A stretch of DNA of 5,321 bases from Maribacter sp. (GCA_030730545.1 JANQUX010000271.1:1-5321), one strand, 5' to 3'. Positions 1 through 5,281 are shown, numbered from the stretch's first letter. A program made the numbers and translations. Notes: generated from the letters alone by a model not told the origin.

Positions 1-1
1 T

Positions 2-454
2 TTAATGGGCACTGGTAAATTTCATCTTAATTGGGAATTTGAGGTTTATGATCCGCAAAGTACATTTCTAATTTCTGGGGGACTATCAAATTTTAATACT
101 GCCAGCTTAAATGATTTTCTTGTGCCTAATTTGAGAACACAAACTACAGGTACTATAGACCGACTTTACTTTACTATTTCTGGTAATGAACATATAGCCA
201 CGGGTGATATTAAAATGAGTTATGACGATTTTAAATTTCAAGTGTTGAACAAAGAAAGAAATGGGGTTAAAAAGGTGCTCTCCTTTATCGGAAACCTTTT
301 TATAAATGATGGGTCAAAAACCGACACAGATGGTTTTAGACATGGAGAAATTTCTACGGAACGAATCAAAAACAAATCGTTTTTTAATTATCTATGGATC
401 AATCTACAAGATGGTTTGTTAGATGTACTTACCGGTGATGGTAAAAAAGAATGA
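2..454 (+). CDS. C-terminal part of an AsmA/DUF748-like envelope protein (5' truncated by window edge)
   Basis: The reading frame is open to the left edge. The first ATG (position 5) is probably an internal methionine, so only the last ~150 residues of a larger protein are seen. The sequence alternates short beta-strand-like segments with glycines and polar turns (for example FLISGGLSNF and LYFTISGNEH). It ends with a motif around KSFFNYLWINLQDGLLDVL, which I associate with the C-termini of long AsmA/DUF748-like proteins of Bacteroidota. Members of that broad group are inner-membrane-anchored periplasmic proteins linked to outer-membrane lipid or protein homeostasis. No signal peptide or membrane anchor is visible because the N-terminus lies outside the window. 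The gene ends in tandem stops, TGA then TAA (452-457), followed closely by a strong hairpin terminator. The family assignment rests on recalled motifs. The truncation is certain from the open frame, but the original length is unknown. Confidence 0.6.
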   Translation, partial: LMGTGKFHLNWEFEVYDPQSTFLISGGLSNFNTASLNDFLVPNLRTQTTGTIDRLYFTISGNEHIATGDIKMSYDDFKFQVLNKERNGVKKVLSFIGNLFINDGSKTDTDGFRHGEISTERIKNKSFFNYLWINLQDGLLDVLTGDGKKE

Positions 455-471
455 TAAAAATACTGTAAACT

Positions 472-508
472 AAAAAAGCCAGGTAGTAAACTACCTGGCT
501 TCTCTTTT
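472..508. terminator. Bidirectional rho-independent terminator
   Basis: A perfect 12-base inverted repeat, AAGCCAGGTAGT (476-487) and ACTACCTGGCTT (490-501), is separated by AA, giving a practical stem of about 11 bp with a four-base loop. It is flanked by an A-run on the left (472-477, a U-run for minus-strand RNA) and by TTCTCTTTT on the right. It lies between the convergent ends of the AsmA-like gene (stop at 454) and the small lipoprotein gene (stop at 525), so it can end both transcripts. The minus-strand side has the cleaner U-tract. Confidence 0.93.
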
Positions 509-524
509 CATAGCAATATGTATT

Positions 525-707
525 CTAGTTGTCATCAGTAGCATCATCTACTGCATCTTCAACTTCATCAGCTCCATCTTCGATTTCATCACCTACATCA
601 TCCATACCTTCTTCGATTTTCTCTCCTGTCGTTTTTTCCTCTCTACAGCTTGTTGCAATACTCATTGTAGCAAATGCAAATACGATCATTAATAGTGACT
701 TTCTCAT
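525..707 (-). CDS. Small, highly acidic lipoprotein with heptad-like repeats
   Basis: This 60-residue protein starts with a lipoprotein signal peptide: MRKS, a hydrophobic stretch at residues 5-18, then ATSC with the candidate lipidated cysteine at C21. The -3 residue is Ala rather than the usual Leu, so the lipobox is slightly weak. The mature part is only 40 residues, with 19 Asp/Glu against 3 Arg/Lys. Residues 36-56 read as three degenerate heptads (DDVGDEI, EDGADEV, EDAVDDA), suggesting an extended or helical acidic tail. The cysteine is followed by REE, and acids just after the lipidated Cys resemble the surface-export signal described for Bacteroidota lipoproteins, so outer-surface display is possible. 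I recognise no named domain. Short acidic lipoproteins of this style occur in flavobacteria without assigned function. It is monocistronic, divergent from the AraC-type regulator, and ends at the shared hairpin terminator. I found no good promoter match upstream. Confidence 0.8.
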   Translation of the reverse strand: MRKSLLMIVFAFATMSIATSCREEKTTGEKIEEGMDDVGDEIEDGADEVEDAVDDATDDN

Positions 708-859
708 AATATTGATTTTAATAATTAGGTTAATATTTTTAATACTTAGGCGTTAAAGCTTGCTTATTTACTGCAAAGCATGCCATAGCCATCTTTACAA
801 AAATGAGGCTTTTAAGGCGCAGTGCTTAGTTGTAAAAAAAAGAATATTGACTCATCTAC

Positions 860-885
860 CAAATGCGCATTTGTGTTAATTAACA
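860..885. promoter_or_regulatory. Two abutting perfect palindromes, candidate operator
   Basis: CAAATGCGCATTTG (860-873) is a perfect 14-base palindrome. It is followed with no gap by TGTTAATTAACA (874-885), a perfect 12-base palindrome. They sit in the 256-base divergent spacer between the acidic lipoprotein gene (start 707) and the AraC-family gene (start 964), about 80 bases upstream of the latter. Binding sites for dimeric regulators often look like this; AraC-type proteins more usually bind direct repeats. The symmetry is seen directly, and the operator role is inference. The rest of the spacer (708-859 and 886-963) holds no other gene I can support. Confidence 0.45.
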
Positions 886-963
886 TTTTAAACGTGTCAA
901 GGTCTTTCCCTTTTTTCTGGTTTTTTTGTAAGGTACAGTTTCCATTGTACGTAAAATAAAACA

Positions 964-2001
964 ATGAGAAAGTTAACCATACATAGTTCTAAGTCTGATG
1001 AAATGTTTGCCCAACTACAAGCGTGTATAAAGGGTGAGCTCAAAGAAGACAGGGGCGAAAGCATTTTAACTTTTAAAAATAAATTTGGTAAAGGGTCTTT
1101 AAGAACCATCGATTTTAATTGGGGGGTATCTTTTATAGATTGTAATATAAATCTCTTTGAAGAAACTAAGCTTGTATTTGACACGCAAGATTTAGCACCA
1201 ATTGAGTTCATCTTTATTACTGAGGGGTATTTTGAATATAGTGAAAACGATACCGATGTGTTTACCAGATTAGAGCAATTTCAGAACACCATCATATCGC
1301 ATAAACGAAATGCAAAAAAGACTTTTCTGTTTCCGAAGAACGAGAATTTAAGAATAAATTTTATCCGAATAAATCGTCAAGAATATTTACAGAAAAAGAA
1401 CAATAACGTGTGTCAATTAAATCAGTTATTGGTTTCACTGTTTAATGATAGTCACGGAGAAAACGCTTATCAACATGGTGGTAATTTTAGCTTAAGAATT
1501 GCCGAAGAAATAAAACTACTACATACAATCGATGATACCAGTGGTATGATGAGGTCGCTATCTCTAGAGGGTAGAATTTATCTAATACTATCACTACAGC
1601 TAATGGAACATAAAAATTTTGAAGAAAACATGAACTTACCTGAAGCTATTTCTAAAGAAGATATTCTGAAAATACATAAGCTTACCACCTATATCTTAGA
1701 AAACATTTCTGAGAATATTTCTATTACATCGCTAAGTACAGAATCGGGCCTAAGTCCTAAAAAACTTCAAATTGGTTTTAAGATTCTTTACTCAAAGACG
1801 GTCAATGAATATGTAAGACAATTGAAGCTTGAAATCTTGAAAGATTTTTTAAAAAATACCGATTTATCGGTTTCTGAAATTGTATACGCCATAGGTATTA
1901 AAAGTAGAAGTTACTTCTCTAAAATATTCTTTGAAGCTTTTGAAATTCTACCAACAGAATATAGGAAACATCTTAAGAATAAGAATTCTGCCTTACGCTA
2001 A
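964..2001 (+). CDS. AraC-family transcriptional regulator
   Basis: This is a 345-residue cytoplasmic regulator, in the usual size range for an AraC protein with a sensor domain. The C-terminal ~110 residues form the double helix-turn-helix DNA-binding domain. The first HTH is around residues 252-285 (ISITSLSTESGLSPKKLQ, then FKILYSKTVNEYV). The second is around 301-336 (LSVSEIVYAIGIKSRSYFSK, then an FxxxF-PTEYRK ending). The family signature is recognisable, although the usual Gly in the final FG-xxPxEYR motif is Glu here. The N-terminal ~150 residues are beta-rich, with a segment near 80-140 (IEFIFITEGYFEY, then ISHKRNAKKTFLFPKNE) that resembles the cupin-like sensor part of such regulators, as in PchR-type proteins. 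Ligand and targets are not evident. The start ATG follows an A-rich stretch without Shine-Dalgarno, normal for Bacteroidota. Its stop overlaps the 3' end of the convergent SRAP-fold gene by 4 bases, with no terminator between them. Abutting palindromes upstream may control it. Confidence 0.93.
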   Translation: MRKLTIHSSKSDEMFAQLQACIKGELKEDRGESILTFKNKFGKGSLRTIDFNWGVSFIDCNINLFEETKLVFDTQDLAPIEFIFITEGYFEYSENDTDVFTRLEQFQNTIISHKRNAKKTFLFPKNENLRINFIRINRQEYLQKKNNNVCQLNQLLVSLFNDSHGENAYQHGGNFSLRIAEEIKLLHTIDDTSGMMRSLSLEGRIYLILSLQLMEHKNFEENMNLPEAISKEDILKIHKLTTYILENISENISITSLSTESGLSPKKLQIGFKILYSKTVNEYVRQLKLEILKDFLKNTDLSVSEIVYAIGIKSRSYFSKIFFEAFEILPTEYRKHLKNKNSALR

Positions 2002-2699
2002 TTTTCAGGATATTCATACGGACTCAACATACTATCATAAGATATATCTTGATTGAACAGGTTTCTTGCAATAGGGCGTATTTCTAATTCAGTTGAACGT
2101 GGCGGTCTTAATATTTCTTTAGCTCTGTCTAAATGCGTACTACCAGAAAGCCATTCATTCTTGTTATCTCGATCCACAATAGCAGGCATATAATCTACCA
2201 AATTTTGATAATTAACGATTTCTTTTTCAAGAGGTCCAGTAAGTAACGAACAGGTTATAAAGCCATCTTCTAATGTGGTATAGATACCTGCCAAATATAA
2301 GATTGCCCCATTTTTTTTGCTGATGTGATAAGGGTAGATTTCTCCTTTTTTTAGAACTGATGTAAAAAAACCCGTTACCGGTATTATACATCTTCTTTGT
2401 ATGAAAGAATCGTGATACCAAATATTGGTATGTACATTCTGTGAAGGTATGGTCAGGGTATTGGTCAATTTTTGAAATAGCTCCCAGTCTTCATTAAAAC
2501 TGCTCGGTAATAAGCCCCATATGGCTAAATTGATTGCACTAGGTTCATTCATGGTAATTATAGGAATCGATACCTCTGTTAAACCACTAATAACCACTTG
2601 TGGGGTATATAAATTTGGATACTTGAACAAGGCATTTGCATCTCGTTCTATCTCTTTCATTTTTGCTGTATTCGAAATTTTAAAATACATATCAATCAT
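1998..2699 (-). CDS. SRAP-fold (YedK/HMCES-like) protein with apparently inactivated active site
   Basis: This 233-residue protein belongs to the SOS response-associated peptidase (SRAP) family. Family landmarks remain: WGLLP (61-65), RRCIIPVTGF (102-111), YPY (122-124), AGIY (137-140) and YMPAIV (170-175). Active SRAP proteins use Cys2 (MCGR or MCYR start) to crosslink to abasic sites in single-stranded DNA, helped by Asn, Glu (in GFYEW or GWFEW) and His residues. Here the aligned N-terminus reads MYFKISNTAK from M4, so Cys2 is Tyr. The Glu motif is GFFTS (Thr113), and the region before MPAIV (159-171) has no His. Only a candidate Asn (N88) remains, beside an apparently shortened loop. It is therefore probably a pseudoenzyme, possibly with a retained nucleic-acid-binding role. 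The second ATG (2688-2690, giving 230 residues) fits the family N-terminus better than the first (2697-2699). Its 3' end overlaps the convergent AraC-type gene by 4 bases. The frame is intact, which argues against simple decay. Confidence 0.85.
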   Translation of the reverse strand: MIDMYFKISNTAKMKEIERDANALFKYPNLYTPQVVISGLTEVSIPIITMNEPSAINLAIWGLLPSSFNEDWELFQKLTNTLTIPSQNVHTNIWYHDSFIQRRCIIPVTGFFTSVLKKGEIYPYHISKKNGAILYLAGIYTTLEDGFITCSLLTGPLEKEIVNYQNLVDYMPAIVDRDNKNEWLSGSTHLDRAKEILRPPRSTELEIRPIARNLFNQDISYDSMLSPYEYPEN

Positions 2700-2753
2700 T
2701 CGCTTTAAACATAAAGTTCATCAATTATTATCATCACTATTATTGCAGAAAAA

Positions 2754-2761
2754 CAAAAATA
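2754..2761 (-). promoter_or_regulatory. Candidate -7 box for the SRAP-fold gene
   Basis: The minus strand reads TATTTTTG, an exact match to the Bacteroidota -7 consensus TAnnTTTG, 54 bases upstream of the 2699 start codon. No TTG is found at the expected -33 distance, and the area is AT-rich, so a chance match is possible. Confidence 0.3.
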
Positions 2762-2824
2762 TAACCCATAAAAATAAGTGACATAAAGAATTAAATAGTG
2801 AGCAATTTCATAATCTTAGGGCAT

Positions 2825-2853
2825 AAAAAAAGAGGTCTAAATAGACCCCTTTT
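2825..2853 (-). terminator. Rho-independent terminator of the PA2169-family gene
   Basis: Read on the minus strand, AAAAGGGGTCTA and TAGACCTCTTTT form a stem of up to 12 bp including one G-U pair, with a TT centre. A run of seven U (plus-strand A-run 2825-2831) follows. It starts about 20 bases after the stop of the minus-strand PA2169-family gene. On the plus strand the same position would be an A-C mismatch and no plus-strand gene precedes it, so it is assigned to minus. Confidence 0.88.
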
Positions 2854-2873
2854 AATAAATTTTAGCAATAAAC

Positions 2874-3323
2874 CTATCTAATGCTTTCTAACATTTTAAT
2901 ATTTGATAGTCCGTTTTGTATGGCCTCTTTTTGGCTTCTTAAAATGGTCGCCGTAGTAGAAGGCAATGAAGTTTCTTTCAAAACTTCTTCATACTCTTCA
3001 ATAGCAGCTTTCTCACCTCTAATTGCTTCTTCTAGCATTGCTTCTGCGCTATCAGAAGAAAATAGAGCTTTAACATCCATCCATGCTCTGTGTGCTTTTC
3101 CTGTAATGCTATCTCCCTTATCGATTTCTTGACCAAAAGATTTAATCTCTGCTTTTAGCTCATGTCCAAAATCATAACGTTGACTAGCTTTTGAATCGAA
3201 AAATGACTTTAATTGCTCATTTTCTGTATTTTCTGCAGCTTTTTTATAGCCTTTTTCAGCATCATACGTTTTTTCTAAAAGTTCGTTCAATTTCTCACCT
3301 ACTTGTTCTGTATATGTACTCAT
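2874..3323 (-). CDS. PA2169/DUF2383-family ferritin-like four-helix-bundle protein
   Basis: This 149-residue soluble, almost wholly helical protein matches the PA2169 family (DUF2383), which has a ferritin-like four-helix-bundle fold. Helix 1 carries LEKTYDAEKGYKKAAE (16-31). Helix 2 includes SQRYDFGHELKAEI (47-60). The family-typical loop holds ITGKAHRAWMDVK (73-85, with HRxW). Helix 3 has LEEAIRGEKAAIEEYEEVL (97-115), and helix 4 ends the protein. Glu and His residues such as E23, H54, E99, E104 and E113 are candidate metal ligands, but metal binding is not established for this family. Proteins of this group are generally linked to stress conditions and their biochemical role is unknown. 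There is no signal peptide. The gene lies 49 bases downstream of a small membrane-protein gene on the same strand, with no convincing own promoter in the gap, so a two-gene operon is likely. A clear terminator follows the stop. Confidence 0.9.
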   Translation of the reverse strand: MSTYTEQVGEKLNELLEKTYDAEKGYKKAAENTENEQLKSFFDSKASQRYDFGHELKAEIKSFGQEIDKGDSITGKAHRAWMDVKALFSSDSAEAMLEEAIRGEKAAIEEYEEVLKETSLPSTTATILRSQKEAIQNGLSNIKMLESIR

Positions 3324-3341
3324 TGTATATAATTTTAATGA

Positions 3342-3371
3342 TGCGATTTTTATTTAGAGATGTTAATCGCA
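3342..3371 (-). repeat. Inverted repeat in the intercistronic gap
   Basis: TGCGATT (3342-3348) and AATCGCA (3365-3371) form a perfect 7-base inverted repeat with a 16-base loop. It nearly fills the 49-base gap between the small membrane-protein gene and the PA2169-family gene. No U-run follows on the minus strand, so it is not a terminator. It could be an mRNA-processing or stabilising hairpin, or a protein-binding site. One arm touches the upstream gene's stop codon region. Confidence 0.4.
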
Positions 3372-3372
3372 A

Positions 3373-3615
3373 TTACATCTTATAAAATTTATTTCTGTTT
3401 TTAAAATCTTGTAATTTTCTTTTCAGTTCGGTTACATCTTTTGCTTGCGATTTATCTGCGAACATTATTATATGCTCCATATCGATATCGCAAAAAGCAT
3501 CTTCTTGACCATTTGTAGTATCGTTACGCATATCGTCAATGATATAATCTTTTACTAATAAGCTAATAAAGCCTAAACCTATAATTATCGATATACCCGC
3601 AATTAGTTGTACCAT
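3373..3615 (-). CDS. Small single-span membrane protein of unknown function
   Basis: This 80-residue protein has one strongly hydrophobic segment at residues 4-21 (LIAGISIIIGLGFISLLV) that would act as an N-terminal membrane anchor. The remaining ~58 residues are polar: an acidic middle (residues 27-47, with a single Cys at 42) and a basic, helical C-terminal end (LKRKLQDFKNRNKFYKM). There is no lipobox, and no domain I recognise. The basic tail after the acidic stretch could face the cytoplasm or periplasm; topology is not clear from the flanking charges. It is probably the first gene of a two-gene unit with the PA2169-family gene 49 bases downstream. A good TAnnTTTG match lies 17 bases upstream of the start, which supports it being expressed. 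Coding is supported by length, a sensible membrane-anchor pattern and position; the function is unknown. Confidence 0.68.
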   Translation of the reverse strand: MVQLIAGISIIIGLGFISLLVKDYIIDDMRNDTTNGQEDAFCDIDMEHIIMFADKSQAKDVTELKRKLQDFKNRNKFYKM

Positions 3616-3632
3616 CTGTAATATTTTGAAGA

Positions 3633-3640
3633 CAAATATA
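3633..3640 (-). promoter_or_regulatory. Candidate -7 promoter box for the minus-strand two-gene unit
   Basis: The minus strand reads TATATTTG, an exact match to the Bacteroidota -7 consensus TAnnTTTG. The box lies 17 bases before the ATG at 3615, which would give a short leader of roughly ten bases. No TTG is seen at the usual -33 spacing, so the assignment rests on one element. Confidence 0.45.
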
Positions 3641-3770
3641 AACGGGACTAACGCATTTTTTTACCCTTAAAAATTTTTCAATTAACTCCTTCGAATAGCG
3701 TTAAATTTCAGGCTTTTAGCATCAAAAATTTAGTGCCTTTCTTGCACAATATTTAATTTAAACATAGAAC

Positions 3771-3799
3771 TTGTAGTCTCAAATTAGTTCTCATGTTTG
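3771..3799 (+). promoter_or_regulatory. Candidate promoter for the Hva1-TUDOR gene
   Basis: TTG (3771-3773), an 18-base spacer, then CATGTTTG (3792-3799) fits the flavobacterial -33 TTG / -7 TAnnTTTG arrangement with one mismatch in the -7 box. Transcription would start near 3805-3808, leaving a leader of about 75 bases. The -7 box overlaps the left outer arm of the inverted repeat at 3795-3802. Confidence 0.45.
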
Positions 3800-3867
3800 T
3801 GCATCTATAAATGATATTTTCCATCACATGGTTCTCCAAAAGACTAGCTGTGATGGAAAGCACAAAC
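3795..3867 (+). promoter_or_regulatory. Nested two-tier inverted repeat before the Hva1-TUDOR gene
   Basis: The outer arms GTTTGTGC (3795-3802) and GCACAAAC (3860-3867) are a perfect 8-base inverted repeat. The inner arms TTTCCATCACA (3818-3828) and TGTGATGGAAA (3849-3859) are a perfect 11-base repeat around a 20-base loop. The right arms abut exactly, while the left arms are 15 bases apart. The structure ends 16 bases before the ATG at 3884. No U-run follows, so it is not a simple terminator. If transcription starts near 3805, the inner pair would be a leader hairpin and the outer pair a DNA site spanning the promoter. The symmetry is seen directly; the role is inferred. Confidence 0.6.
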
Positions 3868-3883
3868 GATACATACATTTATT

Positions 3884-4096
3884 ATGATACGAAAAGGTAC
3901 AAGTGTAAAATGGTCTTGGGGTAATGGTACTGCCGAAGGTAAAGTTGAAGAAACATATACTTCAAAAACAACAAAAACAATCAAAGGAAATGAAGTTACC
4001 AGAAATGGTAGCGATGATAATAAAGCCCTCTACATTAAGCAAGAAGATGGCGATTATGTTCTAAAGAGCGAAAGCGAAGTTGAACGTACCGATTAA
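3884..4096 (+). CDS. Hva1/DUF2945 TUDOR-domain small protein
   Basis: This 70-residue soluble protein is a single domain of the hypervirulence-associated TUDOR type (DUF2945). It opens with the family-typical IRKGTSVKWSWGNGTAEGKV (2-21), in which WSWGNG and the following GKV form the first strands of an SH3/TUDOR-like barrel. A lysine/threonine-rich hairpin follows (YTSKTTKTIKGNEVTRNG, 25-42). The last strands are ALYIKQEDGDYVLKSESEV (48-66). The full domain is present at normal length. Bacterial members are small, widespread and biochemically undefined; the fungal name is historical and does not imply virulence here. The gene stands alone, is divergent from the minus-strand two-gene unit, and has a long structured leader with a plausible promoter. 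It ends 31 bases before the convergent topoisomerase gene, with no terminator visible between them. The start lacks a Shine-Dalgarno sequence, as usual for this phylum. Confidence 0.9.
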   Translation: MIRKGTSVKWSWGNGTAEGKVEETYTSKTTKTIKGNEVTRNGSDDNKALYIKQEDGDYVLKSESEVERTD

Positions 4097-4127
4097 ATAT
4101 CAAATAAGGTGCTATAAATTTGAATAC

Positions 4128-5204
4128 CTACTTCTTAATGTCTAAATCTACTAACGGATTAAATTCGGCTATTAAATTTATTAAGGCTTTTTCTGCTGCA
4201 GTTTGGTATTCTGAAGAAGTTGCCTTCTCTACGCTTTCAAAAACATCATTGAGCTCATTCTTTTCATAGGTACTGACTACAAATGGGTGCACATAGTATT
4301 TTTTACATACATTTCTAGTATTACCCAGCGCTTTTGCAGTATCGTCAAACGCTTTTATAACATTCTTTTTCACAACACTTTCAATATCGGTAGGTTCATT
4401 TTTCATAAGCGATTCAAAGAAGATGAGCGTGCCCGACCATGTTCTAAAATCTTTCGCAGTAAACAGTTCTCCGCTTATTTCTTGTAAATATTCATTGACC
4501 ATACCACTGTCAACTCCCGTTTTGGTTCCATCTTCATCAAAAAATTGAAATAGATCCCAACCAGGTATTTCTTCGCATTGCAATACCAACTTGCGCAATT
4601 TTCTATTATTTAAAGTGATACTGTGCTTTTTACCTTTTTTACCCGTAAACTCAAACTTTACCTTATTCTTACTGGTCTTTAAATGTCTTGTTCTTAGGGT
4701 CGATAAACCATAGGTTTTGTTTCTTCTTGCATATTGCTGGTTTCCGATACGAATATGGGTTTCTTCCATTAACCTTACGATTAATGCAAGAACTTTTTCT
4801 TTAGGCCATCCGTCTAGCTGTAAATCTTCATCGACCCTTTTTCTAATAAGGGGTAATGCTTCCCCAAAATGATGCATTCTTAAAAACTTAGTGCGGTTTC
4901 GTACTCTTAACCACAATTCATGGTAACGGTATTGAAGTCTGTGCTTCATATCATACCCGACCGCTTGTAAATGTGCATTCGATATGGGGGCAATTTTAAC
5001 CTCTTGCCATGCCGGGGGTATCACCAGTTTTTTAATTCTAGTTAATTCAGCTTTTTTACTGAGCGGTTTGTTTTTTAGCAGATATAGAAATTGATCTTTC
5101 TCTTTTATCCGCAGTATAGATAGTGCTTCTTTATTCACATATTTTAAGTGCATATGTGCTGCTACATCATGTGGTTCGCTCGCTAAAAGTTCTGAATAGT
5201 TCAT
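4128..5204 (-). CDS. Type IB DNA topoisomerase
   Basis: This complete 358-residue enzyme, of normal length for bacterial (poxvirus-like) topoisomerase IB, relaxes positive and negative supercoils by nicking one strand through a 3'-phosphotyrosyl intermediate without ATP. The N-terminal domain (about 1-100) contains IPPAWxxVxIAP (62-73), HLQAVGYDMKHRLQYRYH (78-95) and the region up to W98. The catalytic domain carries R152 in THIRIGN, K189 in FTGKKGK, R254 in AKDFRTWSGT, and the nucleophile Y304 in KKYYVHP. The fourth catalytic position, His in vaccinia topoisomerase, is N295 in LGNTRNVCKKYY; as I recall, Asn is common there in bacterial members. The full set implies an active enzyme. About 50 residues follow the tyrosine, rich in helix. 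The start is supported by AAGGA eight bases upstream. It is monocistronic as far as seen and convergent with the TUDOR-domain gene. In other bacteria it is an accessory enzyme, not essential. Confidence 0.96.
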   Translation of the reverse strand: MNYSELLASEPHDVAAHMHLKYVNKEALSILRIKEKDQFLYLLKNKPLSKKAELTRIKKLVIPPAWQEVKIAPISNAHLQAVGYDMKHRLQYRYHELWLRVRNRTKFLRMHHFGEALPLIRKRVDEDLQLDGWPKEKVLALIVRLMEETHIRIGNQQYARRNKTYGLSTLRTRHLKTSKNKVKFEFTGKKGKKHSITLNNRKLRKLVLQCEEIPGWDLFQFFDEDGTKTGVDSGMVNEYLQEISGELFTAKDFRTWSGTLIFFESLMKNEPTDIESVVKKNVIKAFDDTAKALGNTRNVCKKYYVHPFVVSTYEKNELNDVFESVEKATSSEYQTAAEKALINLIAEFNPLVDLDIKK

Positions 5205-5212
5205 TTTTTAAA

Positions 5213-5217
5213 TCCTT
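5213..5217 (-). promoter_or_regulatory. Shine-Dalgarno sequence of the topoisomerase IB gene
   Basis: The minus strand reads AAGGA, followed by TTTAAAAA and then ATG (5204), a spacing of eight bases. This is notable because none of the other starts in the window has a recognisable Shine-Dalgarno sequence. It supports the chosen start. Confidence 0.6.
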
Positions 5218-5281
5218 TTAATAATCATGATATAGGTGAAGAAAACACTTTTTTGTTTATTGTTTTAAAAACAACATCAAA

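Noticed and set aside
529..756. Plus-strand reading frame rich in serine opposite the acidic lipoprotein gene
   Set aside because: It is the complement of GAT/GAA-rich codons for Asp and Glu. The minus-strand frame has a signal peptide, lipobox and terminator, so the plus frame is a shadow.
798..805. Minus-strand CATTTTTG as a -7 box for the acidic lipoprotein gene
   Set aside because: It has one mismatch to TAnnTTTG, no -33 TTG at the right spacing, and is about 90 bases from the start. Too weak in an AT-rich spacer.
897..1211. Minus-strand 104-codon frame over the start of the AraC-family gene
   Set aside because: It overlaps a well-supported AraC-family gene, has no recognisable domain and no promoter or terminator context.
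2521..2781. Plus-strand 86-codon frame over the start of the SRAP-fold gene
   Set aside because: The opposite strand encodes clear SRAP-family motifs. This frame shows no family features and runs into the AT-rich promoter region.
3669..3678. AAAAATTTTT palindrome in the divergent spacer
   Set aside because: It is a simple A-tract/T-tract, possibly slightly bent DNA, but not distinctive in an AT-rich genome.
4287..4487. Plus-strand 66-codon frame inside the topoisomerase gene
   Set aside because: It lies opposite the catalytic domain of topoisomerase IB and shows only low-complexity composition from antisense codons.
5260..5274. Inverted repeat TTGTTTT/AAAACAA upstream of the topoisomerase gene
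   Set aside because: It is nearly all A and T with a one-base centre, which is expected by chance in this composition.
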